Source: Okapia johnstoni | Taxonomy: Eukaryota; Chordata; Mammalia; Artiodactyla; Giraffidae | Length of the DNA: 64,000 bases | Assembly (NCBI GenBank): GCA_024291935.2 | Contig: CM044315.1 | Location: forward strand, 51,434,385-51,498,384 | Direction of reading: 5' to 3' | Shown: one piece after another, positions 24,276-35,954 of the stretch | Layout of the letters: the number at the start of each line of letters is the position of its first letter | How positions within the stretch are numbered: the stretch's first letter is position 1 | Position numbers and translations under genes: made by a program | The notes under the pieces: generated by a model | Database searches by the model: none | What the model saw: only the letters and a program-made list of their open reading frames with translations | What the model was told of the DNA's origin: nothing

Positions 24276-25330
24276 TGAATATAAAGTTGGTACTGCAATT
24301 AATAACATTGAAAGAAATAATTCAAAGAAAAAATCTGTATTTTGAATATGATGCTTTCAGGATTTTTTAACACAATTTTCCTATAAGTTCTGTAACTAAA
24401 TTAGTCCAATAGAGAAGAGAATAAAGATTAATGTATATATACCTTTTTATGGCAGTATTCATGATTGACCATAAAAGTCATTAAATATTACACCAGAGCT
24501 AATGAAGGAAGTTGGAAAACTCATGGAGAATTGCACAACAGGAGTAGATGCCTATTTGGAATTATTTTAGTAAAATTTGCATTATGGCTGGCAGAATCGA
24601 TATAATTCTTACTTCCCTACTATGATTTACAAAGCAAGAAAACCGTTATGTGAATAGGAGATGAAGATACCAAACTCTTAACCTTCTTGCTTTTGACGCT
24701 GTTATAATTCTATCACTCACAAATGTAATCAGTTCAGTGCTAAATAGAAAGGATTTTGTTTTGCAAAACATTTCCTGGCATTAAGAGGTTGAATGTGTTT
24801 TACTGGGACTTAATGTCTACCTCATCAATTCTTCTACCCAGACTTCTGTATATTTACCTTCCATTTAGTTTATCACTGATTTCAGTGAGTTTCTTTTTTG
24901 GATAATATTTATATTTAAGTGATTCTAATGGGATTTCTCTTCTCCTAATAAGTAATACAAATTCATTTGTATTTATAATGAATATCATCAAAAAGCCTTA
25001 TATTCTGGGAAATGAGATAATCTATTTTAAGGGAAATACCGTAAAGAGTGGAAATGTCAACACGAAGGAAATTATTTTACTCCCAATGTGATATGTTAAT
25101 ATTTATTGAATGAAGAGCCCTTTGAATTGACACTGTTAAGAGAGATGACACACATCTATTTTACAGGTTTTATGTGTGATTTTACATGTAGCTCTATTTG
25201 TTCACAATTGTGCCTGTGTGTTAGTGAGGAATGTACACCTTAAATTGCAACATGATTAAAAGAGAGAAATAGATAACGACTTAATAATGAAGACACAAGA
25301 CTGCTCATTTATTACAATGTTGAGTTTACA
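24276..25330. other. Intron 5 sequence, unassigned
   Basis: AT-rich, with no recognised repeat and no open frame above 60 codons. Confidence 0.45.
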
Positions 25331-25331
25331 T

Positions 25332-25534
25332 GGGTTTCCCTTGTGGCTCAGCTGGTAAAGAATTTGCCTGCAATGTGGGAGACCTGGGTTCAATCCCTGG
25401 GTTGAGAAGATCCCCTGGAGAAGGGAAACGCTACCCACTCCAGTATTCTGGCCTGGAGAATTCTATGGACTATATATATAATCCATGGGGTTGCAAAGGG
25501 TCAGACAGGACTGAGTGACTTTCACTTTCACTTT
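25332..25534 (+). mobile_element. Bov-tA SINE, full length
   Basis: The tRNA-derived head (TTTCCCTTGTGGCTCAGCTG with A-box, GGGTTCAATCCC as B-box) is followed by the Bov-A body and a TTTCACTTTCACTTT tail. It sits directly next to another copy. Confidence 0.93.
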
Positions 25535-25712
25535 GGGCTTCCCTCATAGCTCAGTTGGTAAAGAATCTGCCTGCAGTGCAGCAGACCAGGGTTTGATCCC
25601 TGGGTTGGGAGGATCCCCTGAAGAAGGAAATGGCAACTCTAGTATTCTTGCCTGGAGAATCCCACAGACAGAGGAGCCTGGCAGTCCATGGAGTTGCAAA
25701 GAGTCAGATACA
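25535..25712 (+). mobile_element. Bov-tA SINE, second copy in tandem
   Basis: Starts GGGCTTCCCTCATAGCTCAG and ends at AAAGAGTCAGATAC without the terminal tail. ATTACATG after it echoes TTTACATG before the first copy, so the pair may have inserted together. Confidence 0.92.
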
Positions 25713-25735
25713 TTACATGTGGGTACCACAATTTA

Positions 25736-25957
25736 TTATTATTATTTTTTTAAATTTAATTTAATTTAATTTTTTAAATTAGTTTATTTATCTATTTTTT
25801 AACTTTACAATATTGTATTTGTTTTGCCATACATTGACATGAATCCACCATGGGTGTACATGTTTTCCCCTTCCAGAACCCCCCTCCCACCTCCCTCCCC
25901 ATCCCATCCCTCCGGGTCATCCTGGTGCACCAGCCCTGAGTGCCCTGTATCATGCAT
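25736..25957 (-). mobile_element. L1 3'-end insertion with target-site duplication
   Basis: Short 5'-truncated L1 in antisense: an A/T-rich tail seen as TTTAATTTAATTT, then CCATACATTGACATGAATCC and a CCTCCCACCTCCCTCCC block, the same 3' UTR as the L1 at 16900. Flanks share a near-identical duplication (TGTGGGTACCACAATT at 25718, TGTGGGTACCATAATT at 25958). Confidence 0.9.
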
Positions 25958-26219
25958 TGTGGGTACCATAATTAATAGCATTTGAAAATCATGAGAGTTT
26001 GAGTAAAATCACCAGGATTCCAAACATGGCTTTTTTTTCCTCCATAGCTCTGTAATCTGTAAAGATAATTACTGTATAACAGCCTTGGTTTTATATCTAT
26101 TAAATGGCAGTGATGATAAAAACTGTTTCATGAAGATTTCTGCAGTAAATTAAATAATGCAAATTAAAGTGTTTCTCATATATAAAATCATATTTCAACA
26201 ATTAAATTTGAGATAAGAG

Positions 26220-26650
26220 CCAGAGTCCCTTCTATGGCCTTTAAAACACTTTGCAATCTTATTTGTAACCGTCACCTGACCTCATGTCCATCACTCTACT
26301 TCCAGCTCATATATACTAATGACTTTGGCTTATTTGTGCCCTTCAAATACATTTAGCTATCTTCTGCCTCAGGGCTTCACAGGTACTATTATATATATTA
26401 ACCATAGCTTCACTATATAGCTTCTTTACAATGGTGCCTACTTCTTCATGCTGTTTTCATTTTACCTCATTTATTATTTTTCTTATATTCACAACTAACA
26501 TTATATAATTTTTCCTTATTGCTTGTTTTGTTCTCTAAAAGTAATTTCCAAAATATTTCCTGTCTTACTTGTTAGTCACCTCAGCAACTAGAACAATATC
26601 TCATGTACAATAGATGCTTAATAAATCAAATAATGCATGAGTGAATGAAT
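26220..26650 (+). mobile_element. L2 LINE remnant
   Basis: Ordered L2 3' features: CATGTCCATCACTCTACTTC, CTTCTGCCTCAGGGCTTCAC, ACAATAGATGCTTAATAAAT and a final AGTGAATGAAT. Confidence 0.75.
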
Positions 26651-26654
26651 TACT

Positions 26655-26860
26655 GACTAATTTTTGACTGAGCCCTTACCTTGAGTGAAGCAATCTGCAA
26701 AGTCTTCAATATGGATCATCTAATTTAACCACTATGATGGGCCTATCATTTCTATTTTATAATGAGGAAAACAGATGTTTGAAGGTACAGTAACTTGCTT
26801 GAGGTAAATATAGCAAGTGGCAGCAACAGTTGTCCGACTCCAATATCTATGTTTCTAATA
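26655..26860 (+). mobile_element. MIR-family SINE remnant
   Basis: ATTTTATAATGAGGAAAACA, CAGTAACTTGCTTGAGG, ATATAGCAAGTGGCAGCAAC and TCCGACTCCAATATCT follow MIR order. Confidence 0.65.
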
Positions 26861-26870
26861 ACTGCTATAT

Positions 26871-27070
26871 GCTGCTACTTAGTTGCTCAGTCGTGTCCAC
26901 TTCTTTGCTGCTCTATGGACTGTGTCCATGGAATTTTCCAGGCAAGAATATTGGAGTGGGTTGCCATTTCCTTCTTTAGGGGATATTCCTGACCCAGGAA
27001 TCAAACCTGCATCTCTGGTGCCTCCTGCTTGACAGGTGGATACTTTACCACTGCACCACCTAGGAAGTCT
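26871..27070 (-). mobile_element. Bov-tA SINE
   Basis: Antisense copy from GCTGCTACTTAGTTGCTCAG to the head (ACCACCTAGGAAGTC). Flanked by TGCTATAT on both sides, a probable short target-site duplication. Lies about 260 bp downstream (in gene sense) of exon 5. Confidence 0.92.
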
Positions 27071-27326
27071 CTCAATGCTATATAGCCTCTATGTATCTAG
27101 CCATTTTTATATTAATTAATATTTGATTACACTGTTACAAAACAGACTGAATTTACTATCAAAAGAACATCTATACAGCTTATTTTGGTCTCCCTCAAAA
27201 TGTGTGGGTTCACTAGCTAAAATTAAACCAACTCCTAGAATTTCAAAAGTCAGCATTTGAAAACAGTTAAAAACAAGATTCCCAAGAGGCAGATTTGTTT
27301 TTGCAGGTGACCAAGGTGTGACTTAC

Positions 27327-27437
27327 CTCTAGGTGACCAGCAATTGTAGCAATATGCAGGGCAGTGAGGCCACCATACCCAACCTGCTGTATATCAGCTC
27401 CACTGTGAAGCAGAGAAGTGATCAATTCTGCACTATC
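27327..27437 (-). CDS. TNNI3K: TNNI3K coding exon 5 (residues 112-148, ankyrin repeats 2-3)
   Basis: The acceptor is tgtttccttgCAG at 27438-27440, and the donor is GAG|GTAAGT at 27326; both are strong. The 111 bp give exactly 37 codons: [20 protein letters not shown] then [27 protein letters not shown] and [14 protein letters not shown] are the end of one ankyrin repeat and the start of the next. The exon is in phase 0 on both sides, so skipping it would keep frame while deleting about one repeat. Ser113 replaces an Asn that I recall in human. The next exon lies outside the window or was not recognised. Confidence 0.96.
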
Positions 27438-30200
27438 CTGCAAGGAAACACATCTTTAGTGTTACTTTTCTCTTAATAGCAGGTTTGAACACTGTGCAAC
27501 AGGATATATTGATTCCCTGACTGTCAGCCAGTTTAGGCACCCAAAGAAAACTTAAGTGTGATTTCTAGCAACAGAGCACATGAAAAAGCAAACAGCAGCT
27601 CTCAGTTGGTTGAAATGTAGGAACAGATGACAGACTGTTCAGTTATAATCAATCTTCTACCACTTGACCATGAAAGACAGAAAGGACATTTACCTACAGT
27701 AAGACACTTGCAAACTGAACTCAATCTTACTTGTAGGTCGCTCCAATAAATATGCTTTTTCCAGCAACTGCACTATTGAACTGGCTGCAGTGGATCATTT
27801 CATGGTAGTTCAGTAATTGATTTTCCTCTAACACATATGAGTCATGGGTCTGATACATAATTAAAGCACAGTGTCATGGACTCTATATATAATCAATCAG
27901 TGGTGTTTTTTTTATTAATAACTTGACTCATTAAAATATTTTCACTCAGTGAAAATGTCTGAAGCATTGTTTGAGCATTTAAGTTAGAGTAATTTATGCG
28001 ATGACCAAATTATTTTCTTCATACTATTATTTGCATTGTACTCCTCTCCACTGTCTTTGGAGAGACATGATACTTTTTAATAATATTAACAGAAATGAAC
28101 ATTCATTGAATTTTTATTATGTAATTAACCTTTTATATGCACTAACATTTAAACTGGCACATGACAAGACTTCAAAAATAGCTGTTGACAAAAAACACAT
28201 TAAGAAAAATTTATCTAAATGATCTCAAGAAAAATTACTATAAACCTCATTTTATAAGTCAGACTTTCAAAAGAGTAATGTGGAGTGTCACATATTCACA
28301 GAATTCCAGATCTGGAAGGGAATATGAAGAAAGGTCTTCATGTTTAACTCTCTCCCTCAAAGGGAGAATTCAAACCACAACTTTATGATACTTGGCCATC
28401 AACACGTCACACACCCAGTGGGAAGAAAGCCAAGTCTTCATGGGATAGGCCATTGCATTTATGCATATAATCTCAAATACTGTCAATTAAGAAAATCCTC
28501 CCATTAGAAAACAAAGTCTGATTTCTTAATGCTGTCACACATTAGTGAAGGTCTGGAAACCGTAAAAAATGAAAAAAGAAAAAAACTTTGATAAAGTACT
28601 TCAAATAGCAAGATTAATGTTGTATTTGCCAAATCTTTCACTGTTTACCTGCTCTAGAAAGAAAGTTACATAAAAAATTCATCTTCCTTTACTATTCCAT
28701 TGGCTCCTTCTGCTCAAATTACAGACTTAATGCTTTTTCCACTCTAAAACAGAAACAAACCGAAAAGACCCACCATTTTTTCCACTGAAGTAAGCTAATT
28801 TTATCAATATCCTTTCTGTCTCCAAAAATCGAGTGATTTAGGAGTGTAGCCCCGAGCTATTTTCTCATTCTAACTGCCACCTTTGGTTATTCTTACACAG
28901 TCGGATAACTTCATTTTCAGTCCTGACTTCTCCGCTAAGTCAAAATTTCATATATCCTGACTACCAACGGCATCTCAAATTAAAAACTCAAAAGTACTCT
29001 TGTGAAAACCATTCATAATTTTCCAAGTGTTTTCCAACTGTCATCTCCTAGCATTCCTTATTTACATTAATGGCACTTTCTCATTCCAAATGACCTTGAG
29101 TCCCTCCAACTCAATCAGTTTCAGAATTCTTCTGGTTTTGACTCACTAGTACCTCTCACATTTTTTCTCCTTATTTCTAACATCACTCTCCACAGAAATA
29201 AGGTGGAAATAAGCTTAGAGTATTTAAGGTCAGTGCTGAGTACAAGGTTAAAAAAATAAAAGAAGGAAAGAATATTGTGCAAGATGAGATCAAAGGCATC
29301 TGATCTTGTAGGGTTTTGCAGGCCATTGTATTAGGTATTCAAATTTTTCCAAGTGTAACAGATAGCAGTAAAATGATATGTCACTGATATAGAGAAGAAC
29401 AGAAAAAGGCAGTTTCTGAGGTAGAAATAAAATGTTCTGTTTTTCAAATATTAGATTGGGATACTTACAGTGCAGGGTTAAGATTGTGTTAGAATTAGCC
29501 TCCCTAGTTAGAATCCCAGCTCTGCTAATGACTATATAAACTAAGGCAAGTTACATAACCCCTTTACACTCATTTCCTGCCTGAAGAGTCTCTGAGATAA
29601 ATGGGAGAGATATCACCTTAAAACATGTTTCCTTGCAGATGAACAAACATTTAAATGTAAGGAGATGAAGGTGGCATTTTTAAGCGTAAAATAATCTTTT
29701 TAATAGAAGGAACACAAGTAAATGAAAGCATGAGGAAAACGATATTGTAAGAAAATGACAAATTGAAGAAAGAATATTCACAACATATAAAACTGACAAA
29801 TGGTTTGTATATTTAATATATGAAAAACTCATATAAATCAGTAAAAAGATGGATATTCTTTAATTCAATGAATATTTATTAATGGATATATACCTTATGA
29901 CAAGTACCATACTAGGCTAAATTAAAATAAATTATATGAAAATCATTGAGCATATGAAATATTTATCTATTGGGCAGATTCTTGTAAACACACATTCATC
30001 TTTTCCTCAGCTGACTTTGTATGTCCTCTTATTTAGCTGGAATTTGTGGATTTTCAGAGAAAGTATGTTATGATTCCTTCAAAACAGGCAAATAGTGAAG
30101 TTAAAACTTAAAAGTAATAAATCACCCTTTCATATCTCAGTTTGATTTCTCAAGCTGACCTCTGATTGATCCAAATCTATTTTTACTAAATACTATAAAA
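27438..30200. other. Intron 4, repeat-poor left part
   Basis: No recent SINE or LINE across about 2.7 kb next to exon 5. 29275-29380 (TGTAGGGTTTTGCAGGCCAT) resembles an old mammalian repeat, and 29490-29620 has the MIR signature (TTAGAATCCCAGCTCTGCTA). No second exon recognised. Confidence 0.45.
29490..29620 (+). mobile_element. MIR SINE remnant
   Basis: AATCCCAGCTCTGCTAATGA, AAGGCAAGTTACATAACCCC and CACTCATTTCCTGCCTGAAG follow MIR order. Confidence 0.65.
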
Positions 30201-30242
30201 ATAGAACTCCAAAAAAAAAAAAAAAAAAAAAAATAGAACTCC
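30201..30242 (+). repeat. Poly(A) tract between direct repeats
   Basis: ATAGAACTCC occurs at 30201-30210 and again at 30233-30242 with only an A run of about 22 between. This looks like a target-site duplication around a retro-insertion reduced to its poly(A) tail. Confidence 0.7.
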
Positions 30243-30400
30243 AATTCTATCAACTTACGCTAAAATGTAATAAAATAATTATTGCTACTTTTACATCATT
30301 TTCTATGAGCTAAGTACCAAGTAAAATGTTTAATCTACACCTCTTTCAAGCTTCACAATTTACCTATAAGAAAAAATATTATCCCTACTTTACAGGGATA

Positions 30401-30782
30401 AAGAATCGATGCTTTTGAACTGTGGTGTTGGAGAAGACACTCGAGAGTCCCTTGGACTGCAAGATCAAATCAGTCAATCCTAAAGGAAATCAAGTCTTCA
30501 ATATTCACTGGAAGGACTGATGCTGAAGCTGAAACTCCATTACTTTGGTCACCTGATGCGAAGAAATGACCCATTGGAAAAGACCCTGATGCTGGCAAAG
30601 ACTGAAGGCAGGTGGAGAATAGGATGACAAGATGAGATGGTTGGATAGCATCACAAACTCGATGGACATGAGTTTGAGCAAGCTCCAGGAGTTGGGGATG
30701 GACAGGGAGGCCTGGCGTGCTGCAGTCCACGGGGTCACAAAGAGTCCAACACAAATGAGTGACTGAACTGAACTGAACTACT
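30401..30782 (+). mobile_element. BovB 3'-end fragment
   Basis: Sense terminal BovB: ATCGATGCTTTTGAACTGTG, CTTGGACTGCAAGATCAAAT, GACAGGGAGGCCTGGCGTGC, ending ACTGAACTGAACTGAAC. The opposite-strand 143-codon frame is a shadow. Confidence 0.93.
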
Positions 30783-31680
30783 TTATAGTTGATGACAGTC
30801 AGGCTCAAGAATTTAAAGTTCTTGCAGAACCAGAAATACTTTGTAAGTGTTGAAGCTAAATACAAGCTCAGGTCTGTTTGATTCCAAAGTCCACACTTCA
30901 CTTTTGACTATCCATAGTGTTTTCACTGATTTTTCCTTGGTTTCAATATCAAGGAAAAAATTGAGAGGATTTACTTTTATTGCATTTTGTTGTATTTAAT
31001 TGACACATGCCAAACATTTCTCCCCTACTCTACGGGAATATTGTTTCCTGATGGAATAATTTAAAAATTCAGCAATCTGGTACACATCTCCTGGAAAGGA
31101 AATTCATAGAAACTAAAAACATCAGGCAAATTTTAAATATTATAAAGCTGACATCACTTCCTGCTTGTATTCTGTAATATATAAAAAGTGTCTGAGGGCA
31201 AGTGTTTTAAAAGAAAGACTCAAGATATGGTTTGGGAATATTATTCTGGGGAACTTACAGGCTTTCCCTTTCAGCCAAATTTGCATCATTATTATTCAGT
31301 GGGATACACAGAAGCATTGAAAAGTATGTGATAAATAAGCCTCTGTTTAACACTTTCATGTATAAAACACTTGTGAATTTTAAACAAAGGAAAATCCTTG
31401 TGTGAAAGAGTGAGGTTTGGCTGGACAGAAAAATCAGTCCAGCTATCTAGTTGAAAAAACAGAATTAAGGGTACAATAGACCTTTAGAAGATTTATGTAA
31501 ACCGATGAAAAATTTTTTATAGTGGTAGCAACTTCAACATTTTCCTATGCACAAAACTCGAACACAGGATTTACTATCTTGCCTTTTATTAACCCTACAA
31601 TTATTATAGATAAATCCAGAAAATGTAGGTATTAGTATGAGAGAGCTCAAATTCTCTATTACCAAATTACATAAATTAAA
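30783..31680. other. Intron 4 sequence, unassigned
   Basis: AT-rich with no recognised element. Confidence 0.45.
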
Positions 31681-31683
31681 AAT

Positions 31684-31711
31684 ACACACACACACACACA
31701 CACACACACAC
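31684..31711 (+). repeat. (CA)n microsatellite
   Basis: About 14 AC units without interruption. Confidence 0.96.
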
Positions 31712-31810
31712 GGGTTTTTGCCAAATCTACTTCATAACAAAAATTAAACTGGGATTGTTTAATATCTAAATTTTACTTTTTCCTGATTATGGAAATATGT
31801 CCTCTGGTGC

Positions 31811-32030
31811 GTGCATGCTAAGTTTCTTCAGTTGTGTCTGACTCTTTGTAACCCTATGGACTGTAGCTCAGAAGGCTTCTCTGTACTAGCATTCTCCAGG
31901 CAAGAATACTGGAGTGGGTTGTCATTTCCTTCTCTAGGGGATCTTCTTGACGCAGCGATAGAACTCGTGTCTCTTACTTCTCCTTCAATGGCATGTGGGT
32001 TCTTTACTACTAGCGCCACCTGGGAAGCCC
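31811..32030 (-). mobile_element. Bov-tA SINE
   Basis: Antisense copy ending CACCTGGGAAGCCC. Flanks share ATGTCCTCTGG / ATATCCTCTGG, a likely duplication. The head contains CTCGTGTCTCTTACTTC in place of the usual B-box, so it is diverged there. Confidence 0.9.
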
Positions 32031-32094
32031 CATATCCTCTGGAAGTTTTATAAATTAAATATAGTAAGCATTCATTTACAGTCTTTCCATTTAG

Positions 32095-32590
32095 ATGTGA
32101 AATCTATCTTCCTTCCCCTCATATCTGGGTGGATTGTGACCAAAAGAGTATGGCAGAAGTGAGCTACATTTCTTCCAAGGCTAGGTCATAGAAAACCCAT
32201 AACTTTCCACCTTGTTTTCTGGAAAATGTGCTCTTGAAGCTCTCATCTACCATTTAAGAAGTCTAACTTGAGGCAGCCATACTGTAAGGAATCCAAGGCC
32301 ACATGAGAAGGTACAGAGCATATAAAGGTTCTTCAATCAAATGACCCACCTAAAACCAGCCTTATGGTCAGCCCAGCCCAGGCACCAGACATGTGAAATC
32401 TCCAGAGATTCCAATTCCTCAGTTGATGGAGTAACTCCTAGTCATTCATGTCTTTTCAGCTAAGGCCCTACACATGGTGGAGCAGCATCGAGCCATCACC
32501 ACTATATCTTGTCTGAATTTCTGAAATGATCATTGAATGATAAAAATAAGTTTGGGATAGTTTGTTATGCCTCAATAGATAACCAAAGTA
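32095..32590 (+). mobile_element. Solitary MaLR-type LTR (MLT1-like)
   Basis: Carries CATATCTGGGTGGATTGTGA, AGTATGGCAGAAGTGAGC, GCCAGGCAC-type CCCAGGCACCAGACATGTG, CACATGGTGGAGCAGC and a closing TTTGTTATGCCTCAATAGAT, in the order of an MLT1 LTR. No internal region. Confidence 0.65.
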
Positions 32591-32655
32591 TCTCATGGTA
32601 GAAAATGTAGAAAATAAAGGAATAAAAAATTTAATAACCTGCATCCTACCATATA

Positions 32656-32868
32656 GGCTTCCTTGGTGGCTCATTGGTAAAGAATCCACCTGTCAATGCA
32701 GGAGACATGGGTCTGGTTCCTGGGTCAAGAAAATCCTCTGGAGAAGGAACTGGCATCCCGCGCCAGTATTCTTGCCTGGGAAATCCCATGGACAGAGGAG
32801 CCTGGCAGGCCACAGTCAATGGGGTCACAAAAGAGTTGGACACAACTTAGCAACTAAGCAACAACAAA
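32656..32868 (+). mobile_element. Bov-tA SINE with 11-bp target-site duplication
   Basis: Full-length sense copy flanked exactly by CCTACCATATA (32645-32655 and 32869-32879). The perfect duplication marks a fairly recent insertion. Confidence 0.95.
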
Positions 32869-32999
32869 CCTACCATATAATCACTATCACCATTTATGTG
32901 TGTGTTTATTTTCTTTCATTATTTTTCCAATGTATGTACCTCCATAAAACTAAATAGAGCACAGACTACTACAGCAAACAAACCTGTGCTTGCATAGTG

Positions 33000-34095
33000 A
33001 AGGCCACTTCCTGCATTTCTTTACCTCTTGAGCTCTGGATAAATTTTTTCCTCTAAAATGAAGTTAATAACAGTACAAATCTCATAGAGTTGTGTGGATT
33101 AAATCAAATACTGTAAAAAATTTATCATAATGTTTGAAACATAATTTTTATTATCAATTATTAGATACACAGTTGAACTCATATTACATATAGAGGTAAG
33201 TAATCTCTTTTTCATTTAATGTAAAATCAGGAGCATTTTCCCATGCCTGGCAGATGCAGAGATGTACCACTCAGATCCCCCTTCAAGAAGACTGTGCCAG
33301 GAGGGTGGTTAGCTGGCAGCCTCCCTCAGCTAGCTCTTTCAGGATTCTCTGCAGCATTTGAGATGAGATCATGATTTTTTTCAAGGTGGCCCCAAGTCAA
33401 TGACTGAGAAAGGTGGTAGTACAAGAGCCTAGCCATTTCCACTCAATGAGACACTCTTGGCAAAAGTTTGCTCTGGAGATCGCACTGGGCTGGTAGAGAT
33501 TCCAGCAAGTCTGCACTGTGGTCTGACAGCACCTCCAGACCAATCCTACCTTCTTTTTCCTTTTAAGGTGTCACTTCCTCATAAATTTCTTGTACTTGCC
33601 AGATCATTTTCAGATCTGCTACCCAAGAACTAAACTGGTATACCATAACATAGAATGTTTTCTTTTAATGTGCATTTAAATCAAAACCAATCTGGAATTT
33701 GAACTTAGGTTTCCTGGCTGAATACTACACTTTTCTCAGTAACATATGTTACCGTCCACTGCCAACCACCTTTCTACTAGAAAAATTTTGCCTTTCATGT
33801 GCAAGCCATGACCCTGTGCTTTTCATAGAAAAGGGATCTAATACCTCTTGTATCTATCTTATGTAATTGCAATGAGTACAAAATGGTATAAGTATGTAGA
33901 AATGTTAGTAAATACCATATCCTTACAAGTATAAGTTTATATATTCATATTAATGTACTGACCCCAAGACTATCATAATTCTATGATAAACACTGCTCAT
34001 GAAAGTTCATGCTTTCATGGCTTTTGTTGAAATACTTCTGAATATATCTTCACAAAAGATATGAATTATTAAAAGTTTCAGTATGATGAAAATAT
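33000..34095. other. Intron 4 sequence with MIR-like end and GC-richer block
   Basis: 33030-33180 resembles a MIR 3' part (CTCTAAAATGAAGTTAATAA). 33235-33600 is richer in G+C than its surroundings (CAGGAGGGTGGTTAGCTGGC) and I could not place it in a family; an old LTR is possible. No exon recognised. Confidence 0.4.
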
Positions 34096-34097
34096 AT

Positions 34098-34725
34098 CAC
34101 AGATCAAAAGCATAAATTCTTCAGTGCTCAGCTTTCTTTATAATCCAACTCTCACAACCATACATGACTACTGGAAAAACCACAACTTTGATCAGATGGA
34201 CCTCTGTTGGTAAAGTGATGTTGCTGCTTTTTAATATGCTGTCTAGGTTGGTCATAGCTCTTCTTCCAAGGAGCAAGCATATTTTAACTTCATGGCTGCA
34301 GTCACCATCTGCAGTGATTGTGGAGCCCCCCAAAATAAGTCTCTCACTGTTTCCATTGTTTCCCAATCTATTTGCCATGAAGTGAGGGGACTGGATGCCA
34401 TGATCTTAGTTTCTGAATGTTGAGTTTAAAGCCAACTTTTTACTCTCCTCTTTCACTTTCATCAAGAGGTTCTTTAGTTCTTTGCTTTCTGCCATAAGGA
34501 TGGTGTCATCTGTGTATCTGAGGTTATTGATATTTCTCTCGGCAATCTTGATTCCAGCTTGTGCTTCATCCAGCTTGCCATTTTGCCTGATGTACTCTGC
34601 ATTAAGTTAAATAAGCAGGTTGTCAATATACAGCCTTGTCGTACTCCTTTCCTGATTTGGAACCAGTCTGTTGTTCCATGTCCAGTTGTAACTGTTGCTT
34701 CTCGACTTGCATACAGATTTCTCAG
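34098..34725 (-). mobile_element. BovB LINE RT C-terminal fragment
   Basis: The minus strand encodes decayed BovB RT from CLRNLYASREATV through IRKGVRQGCIL to GCESWIIKKAEH, truncated before the 3' end. It joins at about 34726 a BovB segment in the opposite orientation. Confidence 0.92.
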
Positions 34726-34803
34726 ACAAAACGTGGTCCACTGAAGAAGGGAAGGGCAAACCACTTCAGTATTCTTGCCTTGAGAATCCCATGAACAGTA
34801 TGA
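34726..34803 (+). mobile_element. BovB 5'-region fragment, inverted relative to neighbour
   Basis: CAAAACGTGGTCCACTGAAG, GGGCAAACCACTTCAGTATT and CTTGAGAATCCCATGAACAG are the BovB region upstream of the endonuclease, read in the plus sense, while the adjoining RT part is on the minus strand. The arrangement fits a 5' inversion. Confidence 0.75.
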
Positions 34804-35954
34804 ATGACACAGTATGTCTCTAATAAATGCTTTTTGAAATAAAAGTTCAACAATAATAATTAGCTTTTATTAAATACGATGTACTAGGTATTTTGCTGCA
34901 TGTCATACCACACATGGTTTTTCCTTTTTAATTAAGCTGTAAACCACTCAATGAAATCAGAAATTATATTTTCTCCATTTCAGAGATACAGAGGAAGAGG
35001 GCAACTTGTCTAAGATATACACTGTTAAGTCTCAGAACTGATATATTAATAAGAATAGTGTAGCTTTTAAGCTGGCAGGTACATTATTGCATAAATAAAT
35101 ATCAAGCATTGTTTGTACTAATGTTTGAGTACCCATTAATTTCTCAAAAGTATTTATCAAGGATCTTTTACAGTTTGTATACATTGAGGAAACAAACAAA
35201 AAGACCAATGCTCAAAGTTCACATGCAAAATATACAAATTAATAATTGCAAGAGCTGTAATTAAAAAAACAAAACAAAACATGAATTTGTAACTGAGACA
35301 AAAGAGAGTACAGTAATATCTGTTTGAGAAAGCTCAAGAAGACTCAATTTTCTTGGTTTTAAACAAATAATACTTTTATATCAGGAAAAGAAATAAACAA
35401 AGATATTCAAGCAGAAAAAATAACAACAATAAAAACACAAGGATGAAAGTACATAATCTAAAGAATAATCTAAAATAGTGTTTTTCAAACTTTAGCTCAC
35501 AAACCTGTTATGTGGGATTTTTCTTTTCTTTAAAATAAAGCACATTCTGGTTGAATAGGGAGTAAGATTCTTCATTCCCCAAAATCTCTCATTTGAGGCA
35601 GATACAGCTGATTCTCTGACCACAATTTGAGTTGCAAGACTTGAACTATAATCCTCAACACGTAGCCTTAGACTGCTTGCATTAAAACTGCCTTAACTTT
35701 TGCTAAAGAAAATTATATTCTCAGCCTATATTATATGTACCAAATTAGATTATGGTGATGTGGAGAGGGAAATATTCATTTTAAACCTGTAGTTACCCCC
35801 ATTAAATTTGAAAGCCATTAATTTTGGAAGTTCAGAGAATGCAAGAAAAAGAGTCTGGAAATTGAAATCAGCAGAACAGTGAACTAAGCGATCTTGAATA
35901 TCTAATTTAGGAGTTTAAATTTTATTATACAGTCAATGGGTGGCCATCAGATCT
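34804..35954. other. Intron 4 sequence between BovB pieces
   Basis: 34885-35040 resembles a MIR. 35475-35650 (GTGTTTTTCAAACTTTAGCT) may be a MER5-like relic. 35900-35945 is an old-repeat motif (GAGTTTAAATTTTATTATAC). No coding signal. Confidence 0.4.

Noticed and set aside
25332..25390. Bov-tA heads as functional tRNA genes
   Set aside because: A- and B-box-like sequences derive from tRNA-Glu, but no cloverleaf is complete and the SINE body follows; the same holds for the other copies.
1..27326. TNNI3K exon 6
   Set aside because: I searched non-repeat stretches for the expected ankyrin continuation after GHLE and found nothing convincing; it is probably outside the window.
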